Numbered from the stretch's first letter, positions 1 to 8,852 are shown. The stretch: 64,000 nt of DNA from Lachnospiraceae bacterium (GCA_024403335.1 JAKSSA010000002.1:19656-83655); one strand, 5' to 3'. Notes: generated by a model from the letters alone, not told the origin. A program made the numbers and translations.

Positions 1-382
1 TATCCATTTCACCAAGACAGTGAAGCTTGTCATCAGCCTTTACACTTCCCAAAATCAAAGACTGTGTCGTAGCTTTTTCTCTGACATTTACAATATCTAC
101 AACATATACATATTTATCGCAGGTAGTAAGCTCACCATTGACTATCTCAGGTGTCGGAGTTGCTGTAACCTTTCCAAACTTATCGTAGGATAACGAACCA
201 TCAGGCATCAAAGTCGGTGTAAGAAATGTAACAGGTCCTGCATTTTCGTCAACTTCACCTGACTCTCCTGTAACATCTTCAAATACCTTATCCAAAACTT
301 CGCCTGCTGTACAGGCACAAAAAACAAAAGATAGAGAAAGGAATAATGCAACTGTTAAATTTTTAATTTTGTCTTTGTTCAA
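1..382 (-). CDS. SH3-domain lipoprotein, 3' part cut off by window edge
   Basis: Partial gene; only about the first 127 codons lie in the window. The product begins with a short basic stretch and a hydrophobic segment ending in two close cysteines (VFCACTAG), which looks like a lipoprotein signal although the lipobox is not ideal. A Thr/Pro-containing linker follows, and from about residue 98 the start of a bacterial SH3 domain (VDIVNVREKATTQSLILGSV). Such domains usually bind peptidoglycan. The start is probably TTG at 382, two bases after the stop of the LtaS-like gene, with a GGAG about 13 bases upstream; an in-frame GTG 12 bases earlier is the alternative. It is likely the last gene of the dapF envelope operon. 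Substrate unknown. Confidence 0.6.
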   Translation of the reverse strand, partial: MNKDKIKNLTVALFLSLSFVFCACTAGEVLDKVFEDVTGESGEVDENAGPVTFLTPTLMPDGSLSYDKFGKVTATPTPEIVNGELTTCDKYVYVVDIVNVREKATTQSLILGSVKADDKLHCLGEMD

Positions 383-384
383 TT

Positions 385-2742
385 CTATTTCCACTCTCCA
401 TCTGTAAAGAATTTTCGTTTATCAGTATTATATGGTTCATAAATCACATATGGCAAAATCTTTGAAAATACATCATCACCACGCGTAAATTTCGTATAAT
501 CCGATTCTGATTCAAACTCTATAATATTATAAGTTATACGATAAAGATTTGATATCTCCTGTGCCATCGCATTTACCTCTTCAGCACTTGGCATTATACC
601 TTTTCTTGGTATAATCAGCTTTTCACCATCTTCTACATAATACATATAGTCTTCTGTAATAAAGGATGCTGATACAAAAGAGTTATTTGCTTTAACATTA
701 TTCTTGAAAATAACAAGTTCTTTGGCATCTGAAAAAACATCATTTCCAGGATATACCCTTGAATCATAGGTTATGCCCAAAAGATTCAAAACCGTAGGCA
801 TAATATCTATTGATGAGCAGGTCTTTGAAACAACTACCGGTTCTTTCATGCTGCCTGACCAGATAATAAGATGATTTTTAAACATCTCAAATTTAGAATC
901 AATTTCACGACCGGCAAGCTCGCTCATATAATATGTTCCGTTTCCACCGGTTATACTCTTGTCAGTTTCTGCCTGTTCCTTAAGTCCATAAGGATAATGG
1001 TCTGAATTAAGAACTATTAAAGTCTTATCAAGAATACCAGCCTCTTCAAGTCTTTCCACAAGATATTTCATGGCAAGCTCAAGCTCATAGTTGCAGGCTA
1101 AATAAGCCTTTGAAGTATCTGACAATGGCAAATCCTTTACCATGTCCCAATGCTTCTTTACCATCTTGTTACCGCTACAGCTGTAAGGCAAATGGCCTGA
1201 CATGGTCATGTAATAGGTATGGAAGGGCTTTCCTGTCTTTAAATATTCATCAATATATTCATCAACCGAATATTGCATAAGCTCAAGGTCAGACTGATAT
1301 GCCCAGCGCTTTGCATCGGGATTTGCCTTATCATAAACAGAATCTTCTTTGAAGGTATCTGTATCAACTCCGTAAATAACCTTACCATAGCGCGCTCTGA
1401 AAATATCATAGCCAAGATTAGGATGTGTAAAATTACGTTTATAGTAATCATAATCATTGTTATGATATGCATATGTGCTGTAGCCCGAATTCTTGAGCAT
1501 ATTTCCTAAAGCAAACGGCATGGCATTATCGCCTGTATGACGCATACTGTGTTGGCCTGATGGTATCAGACCTGATATTCCTGCAAACTCACCATCTGAA
1601 GTTGAAGTAAGCCAAATAGGGTTATAATAATCTTCAAAATAAAAGCCATCATGTATCATTGAGTAAAGAGTAGGGGTTAAGTCCTCTCTTACTGCAAACG
1701 GTGACCAGCCTTCAGCTGTAATGAAAATAAGGTTATAACCATTAAACATACCTGTATAATCATTTCGATTAGTAGGTTCTCTGTAAGCAAAATACTGTAA
1801 AATATTCTTAAATACCTTATTATCTTCATTTTCTGCAAGCCACTCAAAGTCGATGTCCATTACATTTGGACTATAATCTTTAGTAGGCGTGGGTGTAGGT
1901 GTTGAGGTTGAAGTAGGTGTAGGGGTTGCAGTTACTACTACACCATTTTCATCAACTATCTGCTGCCTTGGCATTTCAGTTGGTGAAGGGGTAGGTGTTG
2001 AAGTTATTGTAGGAGTAGGGGTAGGCGTTTTTGTATTTTTCGGCTTAGGTATGTTAATTTCTACAATAAGCTCATCCTCATTTTTATTATTAAAGAAGCT
2101 TTGTTTCAAATCACACTTAAGTCCCACCATCATACCGCAATTCTTAAAGGCACTTTCAACAGAACTATATTCATGATAATCCTTGAAAACAGACATTTCT
2201 TCACTTCCGCCTGTAATCATTACAAGATTAAAAATGAACATAAAGACTATTCCCAAAGACAAATTAACAAAGCTGCTGCCTGCCTTTTTACGACTAAAAT
2301 CCGTATAAAAAACAGACAAAACAATCATTAGAATCAAAGGAAAAGCAAGCAGTAAAATTGAAATGAAATTTTTGCCTACTGCTCTGATGGCTACATCAAA
2401 AAATTCAAGTACCTTTACGCCAACGCCCTCTGCAAGACTGTAGGTGAAAAATCCAAGAAAGATTTTATAATAAACATATTGTGAAATAATATATAAACTT
2501 ACTATACCTGCAAAAACAAAGGTAAGAATTTTGTTAGTCAGATTATTAAAGCTGCTACAAATTGCATAAAGAATATATCCTAACGTCAAAGATGCGCAAA
2601 GCTTAAGTAAAAGCTGCATTAAATTGAAATCATCAAAAACAAGAAGATGAAATACAATCTCCAAATAAACACATAAAAATACTATATGATTTTTTGTCAG
2701 AGTTTTTAACCAAAGTCCCCTGAAGCCACCAGGATAACCCAT
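385..2742 (-). CDS. LtaS-like membrane phosphoglycerol transferase (sulfatase fold)
   Basis: Polytopic membrane enzyme of the lipoteichoic acid synthase / phosphoglycerol transferase family. About five hydrophobic segments occupy residues 18-180. A Thr-Pro-rich linker (about 238-288, two TPTP blocks around a short spacer) leads to an extracellular alkaline-phosphatase-like domain from about 300. Metal and catalytic residues are visible: Glu344 in ITAEGWS, the likely nucleophile Thr381 in STSDGEFAG, and the Asp-His pair in LNSDHYPYG. Length (785 aa) exceeds LtaS (about 650) because of the linker and a C-terminal extension. ATG at 2742 follows AAGGTGAT. It lies 10 bases after the S66 peptidase gene. 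The family moves glycerol phosphate to glycolipid or glycan acceptors; the true acceptor here is not known. Confidence 0.85.
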   Translation of the reverse strand: MGYPGGFRGLWLKTLTKNHIVFLCVYLEIVFHLLVFDDFNLMQLLLKLCASLTLGYILYAICSSFNNLTNKILTFVFAGIVSLYIISQYVYYKIFLGFFTYSLAEGVGVKVLEFFDVAIRAVGKNFISILLLAFPLILMIVLSVFYTDFSRKKAGSSFVNLSLGIVFMFIFNLVMITGGSEEMSVFKDYHEYSSVESAFKNCGMMVGLKCDLKQSFFNNKNEDELIVEINIPKPKNTKTPTPTPTITSTPTPSPTEMPRQQIVDENGVVVTATPTPTSTSTPTPTPTKDYSPNVMDIDFEWLAENEDNKVFKNILQYFAYREPTNRNDYTGMFNGYNLIFITAEGWSPFAVREDLTPTLYSMIHDGFYFEDYYNPIWLTSTSDGEFAGISGLIPSGQHSMRHTGDNAMPFALGNMLKNSGYSTYAYHNNDYDYYKRNFTHPNLGYDIFRARYGKVIYGVDTDTFKEDSVYDKANPDAKRWAYQSDLELMQYSVDEYIDEYLKTGKPFHTYYMTMSGHLPYSCSGNKMVKKHWDMVKDLPLSDTSKAYLACNYELELAMKYLVERLEEAGILDKTLIVLNSDHYPYGLKEQAETDKSITGGNGTYYMSELAGREIDSKFEMFKNHLIIWSGSMKEPVVVSKTCSSIDIMPTVLNLLGITYDSRVYPGNDVFSDAKELVIFKNNVKANNSFVSASFITEDYMYYVEDGEKLIIPRKGIMPSAEEVNAMAQEISNLYRITYNIIEFESESDYTKFTRGDDVFSKILPYVIYEPYNTDKRKFFTDGEWK

Positions 2743-2752
2743 ATAATCACCT

Positions 2753-3775
2753 TTATTTTAATTCAATTTCAACGCTTCCTTTGCCGTTTGCACAGCTGAC
2801 CTTGGTCATCGCACCATTTATCATCATAATACAAGGTGGTTTGTGTCCGACACATGCATCAAAAACTATAGGCACATTTAAGTCTCCCAAAGCCATTTTA
2901 ATCGCTTCATAATAATCCATGCCAATTAAAGAAGTGGTTTCCATTGCAGGACGTCCAAACATAAAACCTTTGGCATTTTCAAACCAACCGGCTTCCCTTA
3001 ACTGCCAAAGTCCTGAATAAATACGCTCATTAGGAAGTGAAAAGCTCTCAAGATACCACAAAATTCCATCCTCTGCATATTTTTTTGCAAATTCATTAAC
3101 CTTGTCCATCTTAGTTCCAACTATTTCCATTAAAACATCAAAGCATCCGCCAATTGCCCTTCCGCTAAAGGTTTCTGCATGTTGTGAAGCTGTTTTCCAG
3201 CAAACCTCTGTATCAGGTTCATAGGGTTCAATTCCAATAATCTGTGGTTTCCAATGATCCTGAAACATAGGATAAGATTTTTGAATAAACTTATTTCCAA
3301 GCAATCCTAAAAGAAAATTTCTCTGTACTTTAATCGAATCAGGAAGCGGATCCATACCATAGCTTGTAAAGTTCCCGCCATATATGCTGGCAATATCTCC
3401 TAAAACAGTCTGAAGAAAAACAATTCCTGTCGGATCAGAATAGCCTGCTGTCCATTTGGGATTTTTCTTTATTGTTTCAAAATCAAGTAATGGCAACATT
3501 TCCATTAAGAAATCGCCTCCGGCAGCACAAACTATAGCTTCAACTTCGGAATCCTCAATCAAGGACATATATTCCTTTGCCCTGTCTTCTTTAGAAGAGC
3601 TTACATAACCTATCGATTTTCTGACATTAGGAGTTTCTTTGACTGAAATATTCTTCTTCTGCCACATACTCTTCGCGCTTTCAAAGCCGTAAACATGCGG
3701 CGCATCAACTAAACCGCACGAAGGTGCTGTAACACCAATCACTCCATTTTCACTTAAAAATCCCGGAAATTGCAT
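2753..3775 (-). CDS. S66 family peptidase (MccF / LD-carboxypeptidase type)
   Basis: Cytoplasmic serine peptidase of the S66 family, 340 aa. The N-terminal half carries the nucleophile Ser113 in the elbow GYSDPT. The C-terminal half carries the rest of the triad, Glu243 (WYLESFS) and His311 (VGHKPP). The sequence resembles the MccF branch (self-immunity and acyl-sulfamoyl-adenylate cleavage) more than the short LdcA branch, but murein tripeptide recycling cannot be excluded. Placement next to dapF and the LtaS-like gene favours a wall-related role. ATG at 3775 has AGGAG seven bases upstream; the gene begins 15 bases after the dapF stop. Confidence 0.85.
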   Translation of the reverse strand: MQFPGFLSENGVIGVTAPSCGLVDAPHVYGFESAKSMWQKKNISVKETPNVRKSIGYVSSSKEDRAKEYMSLIEDSEVEAIVCAAGGDFLMEMLPLLDFETIKKNPKWTAGYSDPTGIVFLQTVLGDIASIYGGNFTSYGMDPLPDSIKVQRNFLLGLLGNKFIQKSYPMFQDHWKPQIIGIEPYEPDTEVCWKTASQHAETFSGRAIGGCFDVLMEIVGTKMDKVNEFAKKYAEDGILWYLESFSLPNERIYSGLWQLREAGWFENAKGFMFGRPAMETTSLIGMDYYEAIKMALGDLNVPIVFDACVGHKPPCIMMINGAMTKVSCANGKGSVEIELK

Positions 3776-3790
3776 ATTTTCTCCTTTAAG

Positions 3791-4663
3791 TTAAAACTCA
3801 CCCTCAAATACGATTTCAGCTGGTCCTGTCATTGAAATCATGTTATTTATCTTATCGTATGTAATAAATAAATCCCCGCCAAGAAGGTGAATGGTAACAC
3901 CTGCTTCAGTTCTGTCAGTGAGCAAGGCTGCATACATAGCGGCACATGCGCCTGTTCCACATGCTAAAGTTTCACCGCTGCCTCTCTCCCATACTCTCAT
4001 GTCCATTTCATCTCTTCCTAACACCTTGATAAACTCAGTATTGGTTCTTTCAGGAAACATCTCATGATGTTCAAACTTAGGACCGATTTTTTCCAAATCA
4101 AGGCTTTCGATATCGTCAAGGAAAATAACCGCATGAGGATTACCCATTGAAACGCAGGTCATTTTATATTCCTTGCCATCAACGAAAATCGGTTCCTCAA
4201 CTAAGATTCTCTTGTCTGAATCAACAGGTATATTTTTAGGATAAGTAACCGGACTTCCCATCTCAACAGTAATGCTTCTTACAACATGATATTTATTTTT
4301 GCTTCCCGATGAAGTACTGTGCAAATTTGAGCCATGCTCGAGATTGATTGTAATTCTCTTTCTTCCTGCAGCAGTATCAATATAAAACTCATTGCTGTCA
4401 ACCATATCATGCTCATAAAGGTAACGTGCAACACATCTGATTCCATTACCACACATACTTGCCTGTGAACCATCCGCATTATACATTTCCATATATGCTG
4501 CACAGGTCTCACTTGGCTTTATCAGAATCAATCCATCTGAGCCAATGCCAAAATGTCTGTCACTAACTTTGACTGCTAATTCTGAGGGATTTTCAACAGT
4601 TTCCTCAAAACAGTTAATATAAACATAATCGTTACCGATTCCCTGCATTTTTGTAAATTTCAT
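3791..4663 (-). CDS. dapF: diaminopimelate epimerase
   Basis: Converts LL- to meso-diaminopimelate for lysine and peptidoglycan synthesis, in the cytoplasm. The two catalytic cysteines are in place: Cys71 in MCGNGIRC and Cys235 in ACGTGAC, one per pseudo-symmetric half. Length 290 aa is slightly above usual; the surplus is a Ser/Lys-rich loop at about residues 111-126. I place the start at the ATG reading MKFTKMQGIGNDY, the family's usual N terminus, which has AGAGG at good distance; an upstream TTG would add ten unrelated residues. First gene behind the promoter at 4738-4766, followed by the S66 peptidase and LtaS-like genes. Confidence 0.96.
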   Translation of the reverse strand: MKFTKMQGIGNDYVYINCFEETVENPSELAVKVSDRHFGIGSDGLILIKPSETCAAYMEMYNADGSQASMCGNGIRCVARYLYEHDMVDSNEFYIDTAAGRKRITINLEHGSNLHSTSSGSKNKYHVVRSITVEMGSPVTYPKNIPVDSDKRILVEEPIFVDGKEYKMTCVSMGNPHAVIFLDDIESLDLEKIGPKFEHHEMFPERTNTEFIKVLGRDEMDMRVWERGSGETLACGTGACAAMYAALLTDRTEAGVTIHLLGGDLFITYDKINNMISMTGPAEIVFEGEF

Positions 4664-4737
4664 AATAACCTCTTCTACCTGATACCTTGGCAAAATTTCA
4701 TTTTTTCATGATATTTAATACCACCTATAACCTTAAT

Positions 4738-4766
4738 ATTTTATGATTTTTATGCATCTTTGTCAA
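4738..4766 (-). promoter_or_regulatory. sigma-A promoter of the dapF operon
   Basis: On the minus strand TTGACA (4766-4761) and TAAAAT (4743-4738) are separated by exactly 17 bases. A start site near 4731 would give a leader of about 68 bases to dapF. Confidence 0.8.
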
Positions 4767-4804
4767 CAAATTAACTCTTTAATGGCAGGCATAATCTATC
4801 CATA

Positions 4805-4834
4805 AAAACAAAAAGAAGGAATAAATCCTTCTTT
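4805..4834 (-). terminator. intrinsic terminator after the pyrD-pyrK-exoA-SprA group
   Basis: Perfect 9-bp stem AAAGAAGGA/TCCTTCTTT (4812-4820 with 4826-4834), followed on the minus strand by a T-rich tract. It lies about 160 bases after the stop of the SprA-like gene and before the dapF promoter. Confidence 0.75.
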
Positions 4835-4899
4835 AAATCTAAAACTCTATTGATGTTTTTAATGATTAATTTCATTAATATAAAGCAATAATTATTCCT

Positions 4900-4983
4900 T
4901 GATGCAAAACCTTGGCAATACGTCAAATAATAGTTAATGCAAAACCTGGTAATAAATCTAATAATAATTGATGCAAAGATAAT
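4900..4983. repeat. imperfect 34-bp tandem repeat, 2.4 copies
   Basis: Units begin near 4900, 4935 and 4969 and share the core ATGCAAAACCTnGnnAATA followed by a TAATAA-rich end; the third is cut short. They sit between the stop of the SprA-like gene and its terminator. The rest of the gap 4664-4990 holds only the dapF promoter and that terminator. Confidence 0.6.
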
Positions 4984-4990
4984 GATATGT

Positions 4991-5542
4991 TTATGCGACA
5001 CTGTCAAAATTATCGCCCTTGAAAGCTTCGTCAGGAAAATATGCATCAAATGCCTTCTTCGCAAGGGGATTCTCTATCTGCATCTTTGTTTTGGTAACAC
5101 CACCTGCTATATAAGAACGGCCGCATTCCGGACAAATAGCCATTTTCAAGGACACTGTAGCAGATATCAGCTTCTTTCCATCCTCATTTCCTTCTTTAAC
5201 TGCATTTGCAACATGTTCATTTTCATGTCGCATAACTGCACCTGCAGCTGACTCAGGAGAAATATGTGTTGCAGATTTAAAGGAAACATTTCCTTCATTT
5301 GATTTGTCAACATATTTTCGTTCCTTACAGGTCTGGCATTCCTTCTTTGCCTTCATTTCAGTACCAACAGCTTTTGCAGTACGAACATTGGCTACATCTA
5401 AAACTCCATTTACCCTGCCTACAGGATTAACCTGATTTGAAGGATTCAGTCCATTAGTAAGGGCAGTTTTTGTCGCACCCAAAGTAGCCCCTGTCATATA
5501 GGGACTTACATAATATGAACTTCCATATCCTCCAATTGTCAT
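4991..5542 (-). CDS. SprA-related putative metalloprotease
   Basis: 183-aa protein resembling the SprA-related / CJM1_0395 putative metalloprotease family. Seen in sequence: a first zinc-knuckle-like CQTCKERKY, the stretch NVSFKSATHISPESAA, a HENEHVANA segment that fits the family's HExxH-like HExEH signature, and a second Cys pair CPECGRSY. The N terminus is Gly/Tyr/Ser-rich without a signal peptide. ATG at 5542 overlaps the exoA stop (ATGA) and has AGGAG in front. Upstream in-frame codons inside exoA lack a ribosome binding site. Catalytic activity is inferred from the motif only. Co-expression with pyrimidine and repair genes gives no clear hint of substrate. Confidence 0.6.
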   Translation of the reverse strand: MTIGGYGSSYYVSPYMTGATLGATKTALTNGLNPSNQVNPVGRVNGVLDVANVRTAKAVGTEMKAKKECQTCKERKYVDKSNEGNVSFKSATHISPESAAGAVMRHENEHVANAVKEGNEDGKKLISATVSLKMAICPECGRSYIAGGVTKTKMQIENPLAKKAFDAYFPDEAFKGDNFDSVA

Positions 5543-6300
5543 CTGTTTCTCCTCAAATCCAATTCTACAGGGCAATGATCTGACCCAAAAACTTCAGGAT
5601 GTATTATTGAATCCTCTATTCTATCTTCCCATCTTTTGGAAACCAGAAAATAATCTATTCTCCATCCAACATTATTCTCTCTTGCATTCGACCTGTATGA
5701 CCACCAGGAATATGCATTTTCTTTATCAGGATAAAGCTTTCTGAAAGAATCAACAAAACCGCTTTGTAAAAGTTCTGTCATTTTTCCTCTTTCTTCATCT
5801 GAAAAACCGGGATTAAAATGATTGCTCTTAGGATGCTTTAAATCTATTTCTTCATGCGCAACATTCATATCCCCTGTGACTATTACAGGTTTCTTACTGT
5901 CAAGATTACAAATATAATTTCTGAAAGCATCCTCCCAGCTTAATCTGTAATCAAGTCTTTTCAAGCCGTCCTGTGAATTCGGAGTATAAACCACTACAAA
6001 ATAGAAATCCTCAAACTCTAATGTTATAACTCTTCCTTCATTGTCATGTTCTTCTATGCCTATTCCATAAAAAACTTCAATCGGTTCTTCCTTTGAAAAA
6101 ACCGCCGTTCCGGAGTATCCTGCTCTTTTAGCATAGTTCCAATACTGATGGTATCCCTGAAAATCAAGCTTAATCTGGCCTTTTTGTAATTTTGATTCCT
6201 GAATACAGAAAATATCCGCATCAAAGGCATTAAAGGTATCTTCAAAGCCCTTTTTCACACATGCTCTTATTCCATTTACATTCCAGGAAACTAATTTCAT
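5539..6300 (-). CDS. exoA: exodeoxyribonuclease III / AP endonuclease
   Basis: Cytoplasmic Mg-dependent nuclease of the Xth/ExoA family, acting at abasic sites and blocked 3' ends in base excision repair. The start MKLVSWNVNGIRA is the family's canonical N terminus with Asn7. Glu35 lies in CIQESK; later come YTPNSQ, TGDMNVAH and the C-terminal GSDHCPVEL with the catalytic Asp-His. 253 aa matches the family. ATG at 6300 overlaps the pyrK stop as TGATG, with GGAG six to seven bases upstream, so translation is probably coupled. Its presence inside a pyrimidine operon is unusual but likely only positional. Confidence 0.95.
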   Translation of the reverse strand: MKLVSWNVNGIRACVKKGFEDTFNAFDADIFCIQESKLQKGQIKLDFQGYHQYWNYAKRAGYSGTAVFSKEEPIEVFYGIGIEEHDNEGRVITLEFEDFYFVVVYTPNSQDGLKRLDYRLSWEDAFRNYICNLDSKKPVIVTGDMNVAHEEIDLKHPKSNHFNPGFSDEERGKMTELLQSGFVDSFRKLYPDKENAYSWWSYRSNARENNVGWRIDYFLVSKRWEDRIEDSIIHPEVFGSDHCPVELDLRRNR

Positions 6301-7133
6301 CAAATCTCCACATCCTCTGCAAGGAAAACAGGTCCCTCCTTGCAAACTCTTGCATTATTTACATTGGTATGTGCATCCTTCTTTACAGTCTTACAAACAC
6401 ATCCAAGGCAGGCTCCAATACCACAAGCCATTCTTTCTTCAAGGGATATATAAGCTTTAATTCCCTTTTCAGCTGCTAATTGTTTAACAGCACGAAGCAT
6501 TGGCATCGGTCCACATGCACATATTATATCATATTCTGAAAAATCAAGCAAGTTAGCCAATTCTAAAGCTTTGGCTACAGAAACAGCATTACCTTTAATC
6601 TGTACATTTTTCCTTTCTAATGCAGAAAGAGAAGCATATTCTTCCACACTTACGCCACAGCTGTCTGAAGTTAAAAAACTCTCGCGTTCAAAATCTGCAT
6701 TTAAAAACACCATTTCATCTCTGTAACCAAGAATTGAAGTAACCTTAGCTGAATTCTTTAAAGCCTTCTCTGCTCCAAGAATTGGTGGAATACCAATACC
6801 ACCACCTAACAATAAAACTTTTCTATCCTCTCCTTCTTTAAAAGGATATCCATTTCCAACAGGTCCTAATACAGTAACTTCATCACCTGCTTTTAAAAGA
6901 GAAAGCTTCTTTGTTCCTTCACCTGCAATTCTGAAAACCAGTCTTAAAATCCCATCCTTACATTCGCATATGCTGATAGGTCTTTTTAAAAGCTTTGAGG
7001 AATCATTAACACCTATCATTACGAACTGTCCGGCTACTGAATTAAAGTCTTCCGGAACACTTAATTTCAAATCAAAAATATCTTTTGCGATTTCTTCATT
7101 TCTATAAACTAAAGTCTTAAATTCCTTTGCCAT
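6300..7133 (-). CDS. pyrK: dihydroorotate dehydrogenase electron transfer subunit
   Basis: FAD and [2Fe-2S] subunit that passes electrons from dihydroorotate (via PyrD) to NAD+. The flavin-binding RPISI motif, the NAD-binding LLLGGGIGIPPI and the C-terminal iron-sulfur cysteines (CGIGACLGCVCK and a later Cys in ARVCKEGP) are present. 277 aa, normal length. I choose ATG at 7133 (MAKEFKTL) with GGAG five bases upstream; a GTG two codons earlier lies within that ribosome binding site. It overlaps nothing but begins two bases after the pyrD stop, as expected for a heterotetrameric class 1B enzyme. Confidence 0.95.
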   Translation of the reverse strand: MAKEFKTLVYRNEEIAKDIFDLKLSVPEDFNSVAGQFVMIGVNDSSKLLKRPISICECKDGILRLVFRIAGEGTKKLSLLKAGDEVTVLGPVGNGYPFKEGEDRKVLLLGGGIGIPPILGAEKALKNSAKVTSILGYRDEMVFLNADFERESFLTSDSCGVSVEEYASLSALERKNVQIKGNAVSVAKALELANLLDFSEYDIICACGPMPMLRAVKQLAAEKGIKAYISLEERMACGIGACLGCVCKTVKKDAHTNVNNARVCKEGPVFLAEDVEI

Positions 7134-7135
7134 AA

Positions 7136-8041
7136 TCACTCCACACAGCCCACTATTTCATTAATATCTTTTATATTATGTTTTTGCATAAATTCTTCGA
7201 TTCCATTTATAATATCAACCGTTGCTTTAGGAGTAATAAAGTTAGCGGTACCGACTGCAACAGCATTTGCGCCTGCCATCATAAACTCGATAGCGTCCTC
7301 AGAAGTAGTAATTCCACCCATACCAATGATAGGAATATTTACAGCTTTTCGCACCTGATAAACCATTCTTACCGCAACAGGCTTAATTGCAGGACCTGAC
7401 AAACCACCTGTTTTGTTAGCAAGTAAACATTTTCTTCTCTCAATATCAATTTTCATTCCGGTTAAAGTATTTATTAAAGAAACACAGTCCGCGCCGCCTG
7501 CTTCTGCAGCTCTGGCAATTTCTGTAATATCTGTAACATTTGGAGTAAGCTTCATGATAACAGGCTTCTTTGAAAGCTTTTTTATGTCTGAAGTTATTTT
7601 TTCAACCAAAACCGGGTTCGTACCAAAAGCAACTCCGCCCTCTTTTACATTAGGGCAGGAAATATTGATTTCAAACATCTTTATGATATCTTCAGAATTA
7701 AGTCTTTCTATTACTTCTAAATATTCCTCAGTAGTATGACCGCAAACATTAACAATTACATTAGTATCATATTTTGTAAGTTCTTTTAAATCACGATTTA
7801 CAAACAAATCAACACCGGGATTTTGCAAACCAACAGCATTTAACATGCCTGAAGCAGTTTCAGCAATTCTCGGAGTATTATTACCCTGCCAGGGAACACT
7901 TGCAACGCCCTTGGTCACAATCGCTCCAAGACAATTTAAATCCATATATTCTGCAAATTCCAAGCCTGAACCAAAAGTTCCTGATGCAGTCATTACAGGG
8001 TTTTTAAGTACTACATCACAAAGCTTTACCGATGTATTCAT
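7136..8041 (-). CDS. pyrD: dihydroorotate dehydrogenase B, catalytic subunit
   Basis: FMN enzyme oxidising dihydroorotate to orotate in UMP synthesis. Class 1B is shown by the catalytic cysteine in NISCPNVKEGG (class 1A and 1B have Cys, class 2 has Ser) and by pairing with pyrK. Other signs are TASGTFGSG near the N terminus and the C-terminal phosphate-binding GMGGI and AVGTANF. The start is ATG at 8041 (MNTSVKL), which has AGGAG eight bases upstream. 301 aa. First gene of the pyrD-pyrK-exoA-SprA set; I found no PyrR-type hairpin in the short leader. Confidence 0.96.
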   Translation of the reverse strand: MNTSVKLCDVVLKNPVMTASGTFGSGLEFAEYMDLNCLGAIVTKGVASVPWQGNNTPRIAETASGMLNAVGLQNPGVDLFVNRDLKELTKYDTNVIVNVCGHTTEEYLEVIERLNSEDIIKMFEINISCPNVKEGGVAFGTNPVLVEKITSDIKKLSKKPVIMKLTPNVTDITEIARAAEAGGADCVSLINTLTGMKIDIERRKCLLANKTGGLSGPAIKPVAVRMVYQVRKAVNIPIIGMGGITTSEDAIEFMMAGANAVAVGTANFITPKATVDIINGIEEFMQKHNIKDINEIVGCVE

Positions 8042-8114
8042 GTTCTTTCTCCTAAACAAAGCTTATATTTTTGTTACTGTTGCTTATATCACAAACCAAC
8101 ACTATACTTATATC

Positions 8115-8156
8115 ATATAATAAAAGCATTTGCAATGCTGCTACACTGCAAATGCT
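8115..8156 (-). terminator. terminator of the cyclophilin gene
   Basis: Perfect 10-bp stem AGCATTTGCA/TGCAAATGCT (8125-8134 with 8147-8156), followed on the minus strand by TTTTATTATAT. It ends the cyclophilin transcript before pyrD. Confidence 0.75.
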
Positions 8157-8171
8157 CATTTCCAAAAAATA

Positions 8172-8681
8172 TTAAATTGTTTCAGGTTCTTCCATATCAT
8201 CAGCACCTTCGACTGTTACGCTTTTCATAACCTGAGGTACATAAGGCTTATCATTCCAGTCTGTGTCAGTTGAAGCAATCTTATCAACTACCTCAATGCC
8301 TTCAATAATTGCACCAAAAGCTGCATACTGACCATCAAGATGAGGTGCCTTCTGATGCATAATGAAGAACTGAGAACCTGCTGAATCAGGATGCATCGCT
8401 CTTGCCATTGATAAAACACCTCTGTCATGCTTTAAATTATTGTCAAAGCCATTTGACATAAACTCACCATGAATTGAATAACCGGGATTACCTGTTCCTG
8501 TACCATTAGGACATCCGCCCTGAATCATGAAGCCGGGAATTACTCTGTGGAAAGTTAATCCATTGTAAAATCCCTTTTTAACAAGTGATACAAAATTTTT
8601 AACTGTATTGGGTGCTACATCTTCATATAATTCAGCTACCATTACATCTCCATTTTCCATCTCAAATCTGACTTTTACCAT
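8172..8681 (-). CDS. cyclophilin-type peptidyl-prolyl cis-trans isomerase
   Basis: Cytoplasmic foldase of the PpiB type, 169 aa without a signal peptide. The signature FHRVIPGFMIQGG and the later SQFFI and FGAIIEG segments are intact. The ATG at 8681 (MVKVRFEMENGD) has AGGAG in front; the upstream in-frame region reads as a spurious hydrophobic segment and contains a promoter-like and hairpin region instead. The gene is monocistronic: a terminator follows and about 170 bases without genes precede it. Confidence 0.93.
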   Translation of the reverse strand: MVKVRFEMENGDVMVAELYEDVAPNTVKNFVSLVKKGFYNGLTFHRVIPGFMIQGGCPNGTGTGNPGYSIHGEFMSNGFDNNLKHDRGVLSMARAMHPDSAGSQFFIMHQKAPHLDGQYAAFGAIIEGIEVVDKIASTDTDWNDKPYVPQVMKSVTVEGADDMEEPETI

Positions 8682-8697
8682 AAATTTCTCCTTTCGT

Positions 8698-8766
8698 CTG
8701 CTTACGAAAATAAGCAGTAAAACAATTGTCACAAATATAAACAATTTCCTGTAATATTTGACAATT
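8698..8766 (-). promoter_or_regulatory. hairpin and dyad in the cyclophilin 5' region
   Basis: A 7-bp hairpin CTGCTTA/TAAGCAG (8698-8717) sits just before the ribosome binding site. A longer inverted repeat, AATTGTCA...AATAT (8724-8738) against AATATTTGACAATT (8753-8766), overlaps a possible promoter (TTGTCA with TTATAT, spacer 18). This could be an operator or leader structure; no regulator is known. Confidence 0.35.
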
Positions 8767-8852
8767 CTCACATACACACTGTTTCAAAACCAACTTACTA
8801 TTGCTTAAATATATCACACATTCCTTAAGTGTTGCTATATTCTAAGAAAACC

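Noticed and set aside
1889..2176. Val/Gly-rich open frame on the plus strand
   Set aside because: It is the antisense of the Thr-Pro codons of the LtaS-like gene, with no ribosome binding site.
8042..8171. PyrR or other attenuator before pyrD
   Set aside because: Only the terminator of the upstream cyclophilin gene is present; no second hairpin pair is seen.
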